64,000 nucleotides of DNA, taken from Prevotella sp. GTDB lineage: Bacteria; Bacteroidota; Bacteroidia; Bacteroidales; Bacteroidaceae. Location of the stretch: positions 186,001 to 250,000 of the forward strand of contig JAFYZT010000040.1 in the NCBI GenBank assembly GCA_017548605.1, in the 5' to 3' direction. Made by a program: the position numbers and the translations under genes. This document shows positions 17,290 to 24,765 of this stretch, in pieces. Numbering within the stretch: the stretch's first letter is position 1; each line of letters opens with the position of its first letter. Below the pieces are notes generated by a model. The model ran no database searches and was not told where the DNA came from. It saw only the letters and a program-made list of their open reading frames with translations.

Positions 17290-17685
17290 TCACTCATCCA
17301 TGAGGAACGCGAAGATATCGTCGTTGTCGCACATGGTATAGTCTGCTACCAAATCGAACTCGTCGGAAGGCATGTTCGTTTGCAGGGCCACCGTTGCTTT
17401 CTGGTTGTTGGCCGTCTCTTGTTTTACAACGGCATTATACACCGACCCCAGGGTGAAGAGCGCCATAATAGACGCAGCAACGGCGATATACCTAGTACCT
17501 TTTTTAAATATGGGCACCGTCTTGGCCTCCGTTTGTTGTCTTTCGGCCTTTTCTTGTTCATCAATTTTCTGGAAAATCCGCTGTTGGAGATGTTCAAAAT
17601 ATCCATCAGGAGTGATGAAATGATTTTCTTTCCATCTCTCCTGAGTCATTTCCAGTATTTCCTTTTCATTCATTCCAGAATTCAT
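17290..17685 (-). CDS. Putative anti-sigma factor, single membrane span
   Basis: A 131-residue protein with a cytoplasmic N-terminal part containing the short helix pattern ENHFITPDGYFEHLQQRIFQKI. One membrane segment (RYIAVAASIMALFTLGSVYNAV, about 65-86) and a C-terminal acidic tail follow. This layout and its position 100 bases downstream of an ECF sigma gene match small anti-sigma factors of Bacteroidetes. No zinc-binding HxxxCxxC motif of the ZAS type is present. The start may be the ATG four codons later (MNEKE). Function is inferred from context. Confidence 0.65.
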   Translation of the reverse strand: MNSGMNEKEILEMTQERWKENHFITPDGYFEHLQQRIFQKIDEQEKAERQQTEAKTVPIFKKGTRYIAVAASIMALFTLGSVYNAVVKQETANNQKATVALQTNMPSDEFDLVADYTMCDNDDIFAFLMDE

Positions 17686-17785
17686 TTTTCCGCTTTGTTT
17701 GAGTCTGTGTTATATGCTTGTGTTATATTGTTTGTATATTTATGACGTTTGTTTTGCCAGATGGTTTAATTCGCTTTCAACATTT

Positions 17786-18334
17786 TTATTGGTGTACTTT
17801 CACATATTCACTGATTTTCTTCACAGCGATGTGGAATGACGACTTTAGAGCCCCTTCCGACGTGTCGAGGACCTTGCTCATTTCCGAGTATTTCATATTG
17901 TCGTAATACTTGAGTATAAACACCGTCCTTTGTACGTCCGGCAGTATAGCAATAGCCTCCTGGAGCAGCGCGTCGGCCCTGTCACCGTCGAACCAGTTGT
18001 CCGCCATGAGTTGTGCCGCCACGCCTTTCGGGTCGTCTGCATCGATGTCGGCCACGAATTTATTCCGTCTCACGAAGTCGAGAGCCTCGTTGACTGCAAT
18101 TCTGTAAAGCCAAGTAGAAATTTTTGATTTGTTTTGGAATTGTTCGATGGAGTTCCAAGCCTTGAGGAAAGTATTTTGGAGCACATCGTCAGCATCATCA
18201 TGCGTAAGCACAATCCGTCGTATTACCCAATATAGGTTTTCCGACTCCCGTCTCACGATGGCCTCGAACGCCTTGTGTCTGGTTTTCGGCTCGAGCAGTT
18301 CTTCCATGACTCTATTTTCGTCGAAGTGCTCCAT
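17786..18334 (-). CDS. ECF-type RNA polymerase sigma factor
   Basis: A 182-residue sigma-70 family ECF factor directs RNA polymerase to a stress or envelope regulon. Region 2 reads DDADDVLQNTFLKAWNSIEQF and TWLYRIAVNEALDFVRR (about 43-95). Region 4 reads LPDVQRTVFILKYYDNMKYSEMS and TSEGALKSSFHIAVKKI (about 130-175). The ATG at 18334 was chosen. A GTG seven codons upstream (18355) overlaps the stop of the L,D-transpeptidase gene as GTGA and is a real alternative, since the transpeptidase itself starts with an overlapping GTGA. The putative anti-sigma gene follows. Confidence 0.9.
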   Translation of the reverse strand: MEHFDENRVMEELLEPKTRHKAFEAIVRRESENLYWVIRRIVLTHDDADDVLQNTFLKAWNSIEQFQNKSKISTWLYRIAVNEALDFVRRNKFVADIDADDPKGVAAQLMADNWFDGDRADALLQEAIAILPDVQRTVFILKYYDNMKYSEMSKVLDTSEGALKSSFHIAVKKISEYVKVHQ

Positions 18335-18351
18335 TTGATGATTTATCGGTA

Positions 18352-19872
18352 TCACTTCAACAAAGCAGCCATTTGCGAATAGATGAGTTTGTCGAACCCA
18401 TAAACATCATTATATTCGCGCAGATTATTGTTTCTGTCGGCATAGATGGTGAAGTAGTTGAGATAAACGGGAATTTGCGGTTCCACGGGCAGGTTTTTCA
18501 GCACCCTGGTGGTGTCAATGGAATCTTTCGCTTCCGTTCCGTGATCCATTGAATATTTAATGTCGGATGCTTTTCCTTTCTGCGACTCATCGAGGAGGAA
18601 TACTGCCAGGTCAAACGGTCGTTCTACCCTGACACATCCGTGCGACACGCATCTGTTTTGTTGTGAGAACACCCAGGGACTGCTTGTGTGATGAAGGTAC
18701 ACCGAATAGGGGTTGTCGAAACGGAAGATAATTTTCCCGAGAGAGTTTCCCGCCCCGCTACTTTGCACCACCGAGTATCGTCCACTGAGCAGTTGTGACC
18801 TTGTTACTTTCGAGGGGTCCACCTTTCTTCCTGCCCCATCGTAAATGGAGTATCTTCTTTTTCCGAAGTACGCCGATGACCCAGCCCTTCCGGCAATACC
18901 CTTGATGATGCTGTAAGGCATGCGCCACACCGGGTTGAGTTCCATTTTCTTGATATAGCTGTTGAGCAGCGGTGTTTTGTTTCCCACCGTCCCGCAACAC
19001 ACCTTCATGACCATTGTGGAGTCAGGTGTCACGGCATAGAGCATCTGTTCAGCCACGTTGACAAAAACGTATTTGTCATGATTCTCAATAGGGTCTTGTA
19101 ATCTCCATCTGCTTCGTTCAATATTCACCTGCACTTTCTTACGGTAATCACCTTTAGCGGAGGGTAATTGTCTTAAGAGAGCCGTATAAAGCGGCGATTT
19201 CGGTTGTACCTCATGAAGAAAATATCCCACGCTGTCGTTGCGTACCTGGGAAATGGCCCTGTTGAAGAATTTCTCATCAGGTTGTTGCAATTTCAGGTCG
19301 AACACCTTGGTTTTCACCTTCACAGTATCTTTACCCACAAGTTGTATCCTGTTGAGTGCCGTTAAAGGATTAACGAATCCGAATCGTTGGCCGGCAGCAT
19401 ACCTGAAATAAGCTTTTGTAAGGTTGTATTCCAGTCTTGCCACCACGTCATTGATTTTATGCTTATCATCAAAATTGAGATTTCTGGCCCTTTCAAGGTC
19501 CTCCTTGATCTGTTTGACACGGAATACACCCTGACTAAGTCCTTGTTCCTCTACCTTTTCGAGGCATGCCAGCAGTGTGTCGGCCTGTGCCGTCACCCCT
19601 TGCCGATCAATCCAGATGAATTGTTCGTTGTTGAGATAATGTTTTCGCGTGGTGGTATTAGCGATATCGTTTTCCTTGTCGCTTTTGCAGAGATTTGCAA
19701 TTTTATCCTTTATCCTCCGAGAGCTTAGCGCATAGCCATCTTCTTTAATATTATCGTAATCGCTCAACACCACATCACGATTATCCACATGCACACGCTC
19801 CTCACAAGCCGTCATGGCTGTAAGGAGAAAGGATGATAAAATAATGTAGAGAAGATGGTGGAATTTTCTCAC
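18352..19872 (-). CDS. L,D-transpeptidase (YcbB-like), lipoprotein
   Basis: L,D-transpeptidases form 3-3 cross-links in peptidoglycan or attach proteins to it. The 506-residue protein has a lipoprotein signal with the lipobox Cys in LLTAMTAC (near residue 23). A long N-terminal region follows, then a YkuD catalytic domain with SQQNRCVSHGCVRVERP near residue 420, where HGC holds the catalytic Cys. The order matches YcbB/LdtD. The start codon is GTG and overlaps the preceding stop by four bases (GTGA); no ATG is available before the signal peptide. The ECF sigma gene follows directly, tying this enzyme to envelope stress control. Confidence 0.9.
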   Translation of the reverse strand: MRKFHHLLYIILSSFLLTAMTACEERVHVDNRDVVLSDYDNIKEDGYALSSRRIKDKIANLCKSDKENDIANTTTRKHYLNNEQFIWIDRQGVTAQADTLLACLEKVEEQGLSQGVFRVKQIKEDLERARNLNFDDKHKINDVVARLEYNLTKAYFRYAAGQRFGFVNPLTALNRIQLVGKDTVKVKTKVFDLKLQQPDEKFFNRAISQVRNDSVGYFLHEVQPKSPLYTALLRQLPSAKGDYRKKVQVNIERSRWRLQDPIENHDKYVFVNVAEQMLYAVTPDSTMVMKVCCGTVGNKTPLLNSYIKKMELNPVWRMPYSIIKGIAGRAGSSAYFGKRRYSIYDGAGRKVDPSKVTRSQLLSGRYSVVQSSGAGNSLGKIIFRFDNPYSVYLHHTSSPWVFSQQNRCVSHGCVRVERPFDLAVFLLDESQKGKASDIKYSMDHGTEAKDSIDTTRVLKNLPVEPQIPVYLNYFTIYADRNNNLREYNDVYGFDKLIYSQMAALLK

Positions 19873-20177
19873 CTGATTGAAATTTTTCTAACAGTTTTGC
19901 CCACTTTCACGATGTAGCATCCTTTGGGCAGGTTGAGTTCATACTTTTTGTCTTGCCCTTCCACTTTGATGCTCATCACCTTCACGCCAGCCACATTGAA
20001 TATCTCCAGCGTCATTCCATTAGCATTAGACACGTGGAGCACCGATTCCGACACGGAGAGGGAAACGGTCTGGAAATCATTTTCCACGATTTCTATGGAC
20101 TGATTAGCTGTTGCGCATAATGGCATGGCCATCATGAACATGAAGGAAATAAAAATAGTAAGTATAGTTTTTTTCAT
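19869..20177 (-). CDS. Small secreted protein with C-terminal sorting-like domain
   Basis: A 102-residue protein: signal peptide (MKKTILTIFISFMFMMAMPLCATA), then one beta-rich domain with IEIFNVAGVKVMSI-like and LPKGCYIVKVGKTVRKISI segments. These resemble the type IX secretion C-terminal domain or related DUF families. The start at 20177 is chosen because an upstream in-frame codon at 20213 would lie upstream of the predicted transcription start. The stop overlaps the GTG of the L,D-transpeptidase gene. It is the first gene of the envelope operon. A free-standing sorting-like domain this short is odd and its role is unknown. Confidence 0.65.
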   Translation of the reverse strand: MKKTILTIFISFMFMMAMPLCATANQSIEIVENDFQTVSLSVSESVLHVSNANGMTLEIFNVAGVKVMSIKVEGQDKKYELNLPKGCYIVKVGKTVRKISIR

Positions 20178-20201
20178 ACGCGTATACATGTTATAACCAT
20201 G

Positions 20202-20232
20202 CAAAGATAGCATTAAAATTGCGAAAAAGCAA
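20202..20232 (-). promoter_or_regulatory. Promoter of the envelope/ECF operon
   Basis: On the minus strand TTG (20230-20232) is followed after 20 bases by the -7 TATCTTTG (20202-20209), giving a short leader to the ATG at 20177. This looks like the housekeeping consensus, so ECF control would need a different site. Confidence 0.6.
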
Positions 20233-20271
20233 CAGAAGTCTTCGCGTTATTGTATATTTAAGATTTTTTAA

Positions 20272-21186
20272 CTATACATTCACCACCAAACCTTCATTGG
20301 AAAGTATGGTGTTCGGGAATATTTCCTGTGCCTGACAGAGCAGCACCGTCTCATCGTTGTATCTGGCGCTGTAGTGTCCGAGCATCAGTTTTTTTGCTTT
20401 CGCGTCGCGAGCCACCATGGCGGCCTGCCGTGCTGTGCTATGGCAGTATTTCTCAGCATTGTCTGTTTTATCATCGCCATAAGTGCTCTCATGATAGAGC
20501 AAGTCCACCTTCTTGACTGTTTCCGCCAGTTGTGGCAAATACTTTGTATCCGAGCAATAGGCGTACGCCCTGGGCGGGTCTGCCGGGAAGACCAGGCGTT
20601 GGTTGGGAATAGTTTCTCCCTCATCGGTAGTCCAGTCCATGCCCACCTTGATGTTATTGATTTGCGACACCGGGATATGATAAAAGTCAATCATCTCGCG
20701 GTTGATATGCGGCAGCGATGGTTTTTCGCGGAACAAAAAACCACAGCAAGGCACGCGGTGTTCGAGCGGTATAGTCTCAACGGTGAGCGACCGGTCCTCG
20801 TAAATGATTTGGCGTTGGTATGTGTCCACTGGATGGTACGTCACGTTGAATCCCGGGTGTGGACAGAACATCTCCATGAGTTGTTGGAAAATGTTTTCGC
20901 CCATTGCCGGTGCAAATATATGCATTGGAGCCGTGCGGTCGAGGAGCCCGAAGGAGTTGATGAGTCCCATCAGTCCGAAGCAGTGGTCGCCATGCAGGTG
21001 TGAGATGAAGATATTGTTTATCTTTGCGAACCCCAGTCGTGAGCGCATCAGTTGAGTCTGCGTTCCTTCGGCGCAGTCAACGAGAAACAGTTTCCCCCTT
21101 ATCTCGACCACTTGTGACGAGGCGAGATGTCGCGGAGTGGGTTTTGCGCTGCCGCAACCGAGGATATGAACTTTGAAAGGCTGCAA
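20272..21186 (-). CDS. rnz: Ribonuclease Z (tRNA 3' endonuclease)
   Basis: RNase Z cuts the 3' trailer of tRNA precursors, or acts on other RNAs where CCA is encoded. The 304-residue length is that of the short form. Visible parts are FKVHILGCGSAKPTPRHLASSQVV at the N-terminus, the zinc motif SHLHGDHCFGLMGL near 65, LEHRVPCCGF near 140, and the C-terminal ESTYGDD and GHYSARY. The start codon is TTG at 21184-21186, since the family begins at this residue. A heptad array touches the codon on its upstream side, as if the original leader and ATG had been replaced. Confidence 0.93.
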   Translation of the reverse strand: MQPFKVHILGCGSAKPTPRHLASSQVVEIRGKLFLVDCAEGTQTQLMRSRLGFAKINNIFISHLHGDHCFGLMGLINSFGLLDRTAPMHIFAPAMGENIFQQLMEMFCPHPGFNVTYHPVDTYQRQIIYEDRSLTVETIPLEHRVPCCGFLFREKPSLPHINREMIDFYHIPVSQINNIKVGMDWTTDEGETIPNQRLVFPADPPRAYAYCSDTKYLPQLAETVKKVDLLYHESTYGDDKTDNAEKYCHSTARQAAMVARDAKAKKLMLGHYSARYNDETVLLCQAQEIFPNTILSNEGLVVNV

Positions 21187-21189
21187 GGG

Positions 21190-21305
21190 AGTGACGAGTG
21201 ACGAGTGATGAGTGACGAGTGATGAGGGATGAGTGACGGGGGATGAGTGACGGGGGAACGTTCAACGTTCAATGTTCAACGTTCAATGTTCAACGTTCAA
21301 TGTGT
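21190..21305 (+). repeat. Heptad arrays GTGACGA and GTTCAAY
   Basis: GTGACGA/GTGATGA-type units run from 21190 to about 21254, then six units of GTTCAAC/GTTCAAT run to about 21297. Both blocks keep a period of seven. They fill the gap between the rnz start codon and the stop of the next gene (21305). Confidence 0.85.
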
Positions 21306-21850
21306 CAAAGTTGTCGCTTGAAGGCGAAGATGCCGTTTTCGTTTTCGAGGTATAGGGAGTCCGGTCCGAGGTTTGTTATCTCAAAAGTGTCGGTGGAGAG
21401 AATGAATTTTCCGTTATATATTTTCCACGACGTGTATGGTTTCGACTCTGCCGAGACATGCGACTCCACCACCCCACCGTCTTTGATATCGAAATTTCTC
21501 GCCACATTGGTCCATTTTCCAAGCAGTGTGGTGAGGTTGATTACCTTTGTAGCCCGCAGTGTGCCGTCGACATCGTTGGCCAGTATAGCCAGTTTATCAC
21601 CTTCAAACAGTCCACCCTGCACGTCAGCCCTCACTGTGTCGGTGAAGAGCATATAGGCTATGGTGTCACCGTTGTCAGTAATAAGGTTAAGTGAATTCAT
21701 GGCTGCACCGAAGCATTTGCCGTAAGCTGTGGTATCGGCTTCGTTTTCTTCCGTCTGTATGGCAAGAACGGGGCGATTGGTGTCTTTTTTGTCTTTGCAG
21801 GCGACGATTGTGAGTGCCGCGAGTGCCAGTAGAATGATGGATTTTTTCAT
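21305..21850 (-). CDS. Lipoprotein, lipocalin-like, unknown function
   Basis: A 181-residue lipoprotein with signal MKKSIILLALAALTIVAC. The mature part is beta-rich, with LLGKWTNVARNFDIKDGGVVESH and TSWKIYNGKFILSTDTFEITNLGPDSLYLEN, which resembles lipocalin-like DUF families of Bacteroidetes where LxGxW opens the domain. Nothing shows a ligand. The gene is 69 bases downstream of mazG on the same strand, and a heptad array separates it from rnz. Confidence 0.65.
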   Translation of the reverse strand: MKKSIILLALAALTIVACKDKKDTNRPVLAIQTEENEADTTAYGKCFGAAMNSLNLITDNGDTIAYMLFTDTVRADVQGGLFEGDKLAILANDVDGTLRATKVINLTTLLGKWTNVARNFDIKDGGVVESHVSAESKPYTSWKIYNGKFILSTDTFEITNLGPDSLYLENENGIFAFKRQL

Positions 21851-21919
21851 AATTTTTAATATTGGGGGTGTGAGGTGAAGGGTGTGAGAATACCTCGGAG
21901 ACCCGTTGTGATTGATGAA

Positions 21920-22753
21920 TTATTCTTTGTTTTTTGCTTCGTTCCAGAGTTCGTCCATTTGTTCGAGGGTTAGGTCGTTGAGCTGTCGTCCGCTGTCAAT
22001 TGTCCGTTCCTCCACGTAGTTGAACCGTCGTATGAATTTTTGGTTGGTCATCTCCAGCGCATTGTCGGGATTGAGGTGATAGAGCCTTGCCGCGTTGATG
22101 ACACTGAAAAGGAAGTCGCCCAATTCTTTTTCTGACTTTTGTTTGTCCTCCTTTTTCAGTTCCGTTTCCAGTTCGTCGAGTTCTTCGCGCACCTTATCCC
22201 ACACATCTTCTTTCTCCTTCCAGTCGAATCCCACATTTCGTGCCTTGTCCTGAATGCGGTATGCCTTGATAAGCGAGGGTAATGCGTTGGGCACCCCCGA
22301 GAGCACCCTTTTATGTCCTTTTTTTTCTTTCAGTTTTATCTGTTCCCAATTTTGGAGCACTTTTTCCTCCGTGTCTGCCTGTACATCGCCGTAGATATGG
22401 GGGTGACGGAAGATGAGTTTTTCCGCCTCTTTGTCGCACACGTCAGCGATATCGAAATCACCTTTCTCCTCTCCTATAAGTGCGTAGAACATCACATGCA
22501 TGATTACATCGCCCAGTTCTTCGCGTATATTAGCCATATCGTCTTTGATAAGGGCGTCTGCCAGTTCAAATGTCTCTTCTATGGTGTTTGGCCGGAGACT
22601 CTCATTGGTTTGTTTTTTGTCCCACGGACATTCCTTACGGAGACGTTCGAGAACGTTGAGCAAGCGACCGAAAGCTTCGAGTTTTTCTTCTCTTGTTTTG
22701 GGGGGATGTGAGGAGTGAGGAGTGAGGGATGAGAGATTACCACGATGGTCCAT
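21920..22753 (-). CDS. mazG: Nucleoside triphosphate pyrophosphohydrolase
   Basis: MazG hydrolyses NTPs and dNTPs to monophosphates and pyrophosphate, cleaning the nucleotide pool. The 277-residue protein has two MazG domains. The first has LRKECPWDKKQTNESLRPNTIEET and a metal-binding ExxD-type helix; the second has GFDWKEKEDVWDKVREELDELE and EKELGDFLFSVINAARL. The ATG at 22753 is chosen since the promoter lies just upstream. Residues 6-16 (NLSSLTPHSSH) are coded by a heptad array (22707-22737) and have no counterpart in usual MazG N-termini, so the repeat has become coding. Confidence 0.93.
   Translation of the reverse strand: MDHRGNLSSLTPHSSHPPKTREEKLEAFGRLLNVLERLRKECPWDKKQTNESLRPNTIEETFELADALIKDDMANIREELGDVIMHVMFYALIGEEKGDFDIADVCDKEAEKLIFRHPHIYGDVQADTEEKVLQNWEQIKLKEKKGHKRVLSGVPNALPSLIKAYRIQDKARNVGFDWKEKEDVWDKVREELDELETELKKEDKQKSEKELGDFLFSVINAARLYHLNPDNALEMTNQKFIRRFNYVEERTIDSGRQLNDLTLEQMDELWNEAKNKE
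22707..22737 (+). repeat. Heptad array inside the mazG N-terminus
   Basis: The units GTGAGGA, GTGAGGA, GTGAGGG and ATGAGAG lie within codons 6-16 of mazG on the opposite strand. The array ends with GAGAGATTA, the same boundary seen at other arrays. Confidence 0.75.
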
Positions 22754-22818
22754 TGTTGTTTTTACTTTTAGGAGTGAGAGGGAAACAGACTCTCTATGCA
22801 TTGTTCATTGAAACAATG

Positions 22819-22849
22819 CAAAGGTAGTGCAATTTTGACGTTGTTCAAA
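22819..22849 (-). promoter_or_regulatory. mazG promoter
   Basis: On the minus strand -33 TTTG (22846-22849) and -7 TACCTTTG (22819-22826) are 19 bases apart, a full consensus match; the ATG at 22753 lies 66 bases downstream. Confidence 0.7.
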
Positions 22850-22863
22850 ATAAAAAAGAAAAA

Positions 22864-22905
22864 TTTTCTCGGAGTAATCTGAAAAAAACGAATACTCCGA
22901 GAAAA
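22864..22905 (-). terminator. Terminator downstream of the GH9 gene
   Basis: TTTTCTCGGAGTA (22864-22876) pairs perfectly with 22893-22905. On the minus strand a T-rich tail follows. It would end the transcript of the GH9 gene after the CCTAGG repeats. Confidence 0.8.
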
Positions 22906-22913
22906 ATGGGGAA

Positions 22914-23030
22914 ACCTAGGAAAGCCTAGGAGATTTTAGGAGAACCTAGGAAAGCCTAGGAAAACCTAGAGGGCCTAAGAAAGCCTAGGGGACCTAGGAG
23001 AGCCTAGGGGACCTAGGAGAATTTAGAGAG
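22914..23030 (+). repeat. CCTAGG decamer tandem repeat
   Basis: About twelve degenerate units of roughly ten bases, each centred on CCTAGG or a one-base variant and flanked by purines (AA, AG or GG). It lies between the GH9 stop and the terminator, so it would form the 3' untranslated part of that mRNA. No copy of this repeat was seen elsewhere in the window. Confidence 0.85.
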
Positions 23031-23040
23031 CCCTGATGGC

Positions 23041-24753
23041 TTATTGAGCAGCATCAAGCCATGCGAGGAGCGCCACGAGCGAAGCATTCCAGTTGATGGC
23101 AATCTCGTTGGAGGCGTAGGAAGGCATCTCGTCGAGGTATGACTCATCGGGCAGGTCAGAAGCATAGGTCAATCCTGATGAGGCTTTATCCTGTTGTCCG
23201 GGATTGGGGCCTCCGACGAGCATTCCGGGGAAGGGAGCAGTTATGCCGTCAGCCTCCGAGATACGGTGGTGCGGATGCATGGGGCTTTTCTGTCCGAAGC
23301 CCGTCACATAACAGTAGCCAAGTGGGTTGCGCCCGAGGATATAGTCCATGTTCTGCAGCGCGAACTTACGGTACTTGCCCGGACTGACATATTTGTCAGC
23401 CATGAGGAGTGCTACTGCCGGAATACAGCATTGTTCGGCGAGGCATCCCCATCCAAAGTCCTCCTTCCTATCGCCGAAGGGTGCGTTGAACGACGAGTTT
23501 GTGGACCTGGCGGCCACCTGTTCCACATAGTCAGTGAGCTTGCTTTTCATTTCAGCAGCCAGTTCACCACCCGAGGCCACCCATTCCAGGGCTCCCAATC
23601 CAGCCACCATGCCCCATGTCGGTGTGACGAAGGCTTTCGGTTTCGTCTGTGTCGCCTCGTTCAAATATGCATTATCGCCCGTGAGCAGGTACAGTTCCGT
23701 GGCAGCCCAAAAGCGTTCGTCTTGTGCATTGCCGTCACCGTATGTTCCTGTATTCACCGCCGGTTGGTATTGTCGCGACAATGCCATCTGGTTGTAAAAT
23801 GCCGTAGGATGTTCTTTAGCCCATTCAAAAGCTTTCACCGCCGCCTGCTGCGCCTGACTGGCAAATCCAGGATAGTCGGCATTACCTTTGAATATACGCG
23901 CCGCCTGCGCCATCACCGCAGCGAAATCGAACGTCGCCGTGACACTCTTCGCCACGACATAGCGTTGTTGTTGGCAGTCCACCGGCATAATGAAGCCCTC
24001 AAAGTTCGGCGTGGTCAGTTTATGATACACACCGCCATCGTTCGGGTCCTGCATGGTGAGCATCCATCGCAGATTGAACATCATCTCGTCGAGGAAGTCA
24101 GGTGTGCTGTTTCCGCTCTCCGGGATGTGGGTGTCGAGGCGTTTGAAGTAATCCTTGTTCTCCTCATAAGCCAGAAACATCACGCCGATGGAGAAGGCTG
24201 AGTTGACAATGTATTTATTGAAGTCACCCGCGTCGTACCATCCAAATGGTGCGCTGATGACTGTTCCCGCCGGTCGCTGTTCCGACTCAGCCGATGGGTG
24301 GATAAGAACATGAGTGTCAAGGTGTGCCGCCGGTCGTTCATACACGCCCGCGTATTCTTTTTCAATAGGTACGCCCGAGCGCATGAGATAGAAGAATTTC
24401 AGTGTTGCCTTGGTGATGTCGTGCAGTGCATCGGGACTGACAGTGATTTCCTGCGTCTGGTCTTTCACTTTGACGGTATATAGACCCGGCGTGTTGAGCA
24501 GTCCGAGGTCGACGACGTAACGTTCCTTGTCCGACCATGGTGACTTCACCGTTCTGAGGATGGTCGGTGTGGCAAGTTTTTTACCCTTGTCGTTTCTGAC
24601 GGTTATCGAGCCTTTAGGGTTGGTTCCTTCTACGACCACCACTTTTTCCTGGTTAGGGAGGTAGCCGACTTGGTTTGCACGGATAGTTACCTTTTGCTGT
24701 GCCTGTGCCGAAAGAGCAGCGGCAACGAAGATAGATAATAATATTTTTTTCAT
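23041..24753 (-). CDS. Glycoside hydrolase family 9 endoglucanase-like, secreted
   Basis: GH9 enzymes are inverting beta-glucanases that act on cellulose or mixed-linkage glucans. The 570-residue protein has a signal peptide (MKKILLSIFVAAALSAQA). An N-terminal immunoglobulin-like CelD_N domain follows (IRANQVGYLPNQEKVVVVEG). The (alpha/alpha)6 catalytic domain shows GWYDAGDFNKYIVNSAFS, with the nucleophile-activating Asp pair, NPLGYCYVTGFG, HPHHRISEADG, and near the end SYASNEIAINWNASL, with the catalytic Glu. The alcohol dehydrogenase gene lies 12 bases upstream on the same strand. Substrate is not certain from sequence. Confidence 0.92.
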   Translation of the reverse strand: MKKILLSIFVAAALSAQAQQKVTIRANQVGYLPNQEKVVVVEGTNPKGSITVRNDKGKKLATPTILRTVKSPWSDKERYVVDLGLLNTPGLYTVKVKDQTQEITVSPDALHDITKATLKFFYLMRSGVPIEKEYAGVYERPAAHLDTHVLIHPSAESEQRPAGTVISAPFGWYDAGDFNKYIVNSAFSIGVMFLAYEENKDYFKRLDTHIPESGNSTPDFLDEMMFNLRWMLTMQDPNDGGVYHKLTTPNFEGFIMPVDCQQQRYVVAKSVTATFDFAAVMAQAARIFKGNADYPGFASQAQQAAVKAFEWAKEHPTAFYNQMALSRQYQPAVNTGTYGDGNAQDERFWAATELYLLTGDNAYLNEATQTKPKAFVTPTWGMVAGLGALEWVASGGELAAEMKSKLTDYVEQVAARSTNSSFNAPFGDRKEDFGWGCLAEQCCIPAVALLMADKYVSPGKYRKFALQNMDYILGRNPLGYCYVTGFGQKSPMHPHHRISEADGITAPFPGMLVGGPNPGQQDKASSGLTYASDLPDESYLDEMPSYASNEIAINWNASLVALLAWLDAAQ

Positions 24754-24765
24754 GTTAGTGATTAT

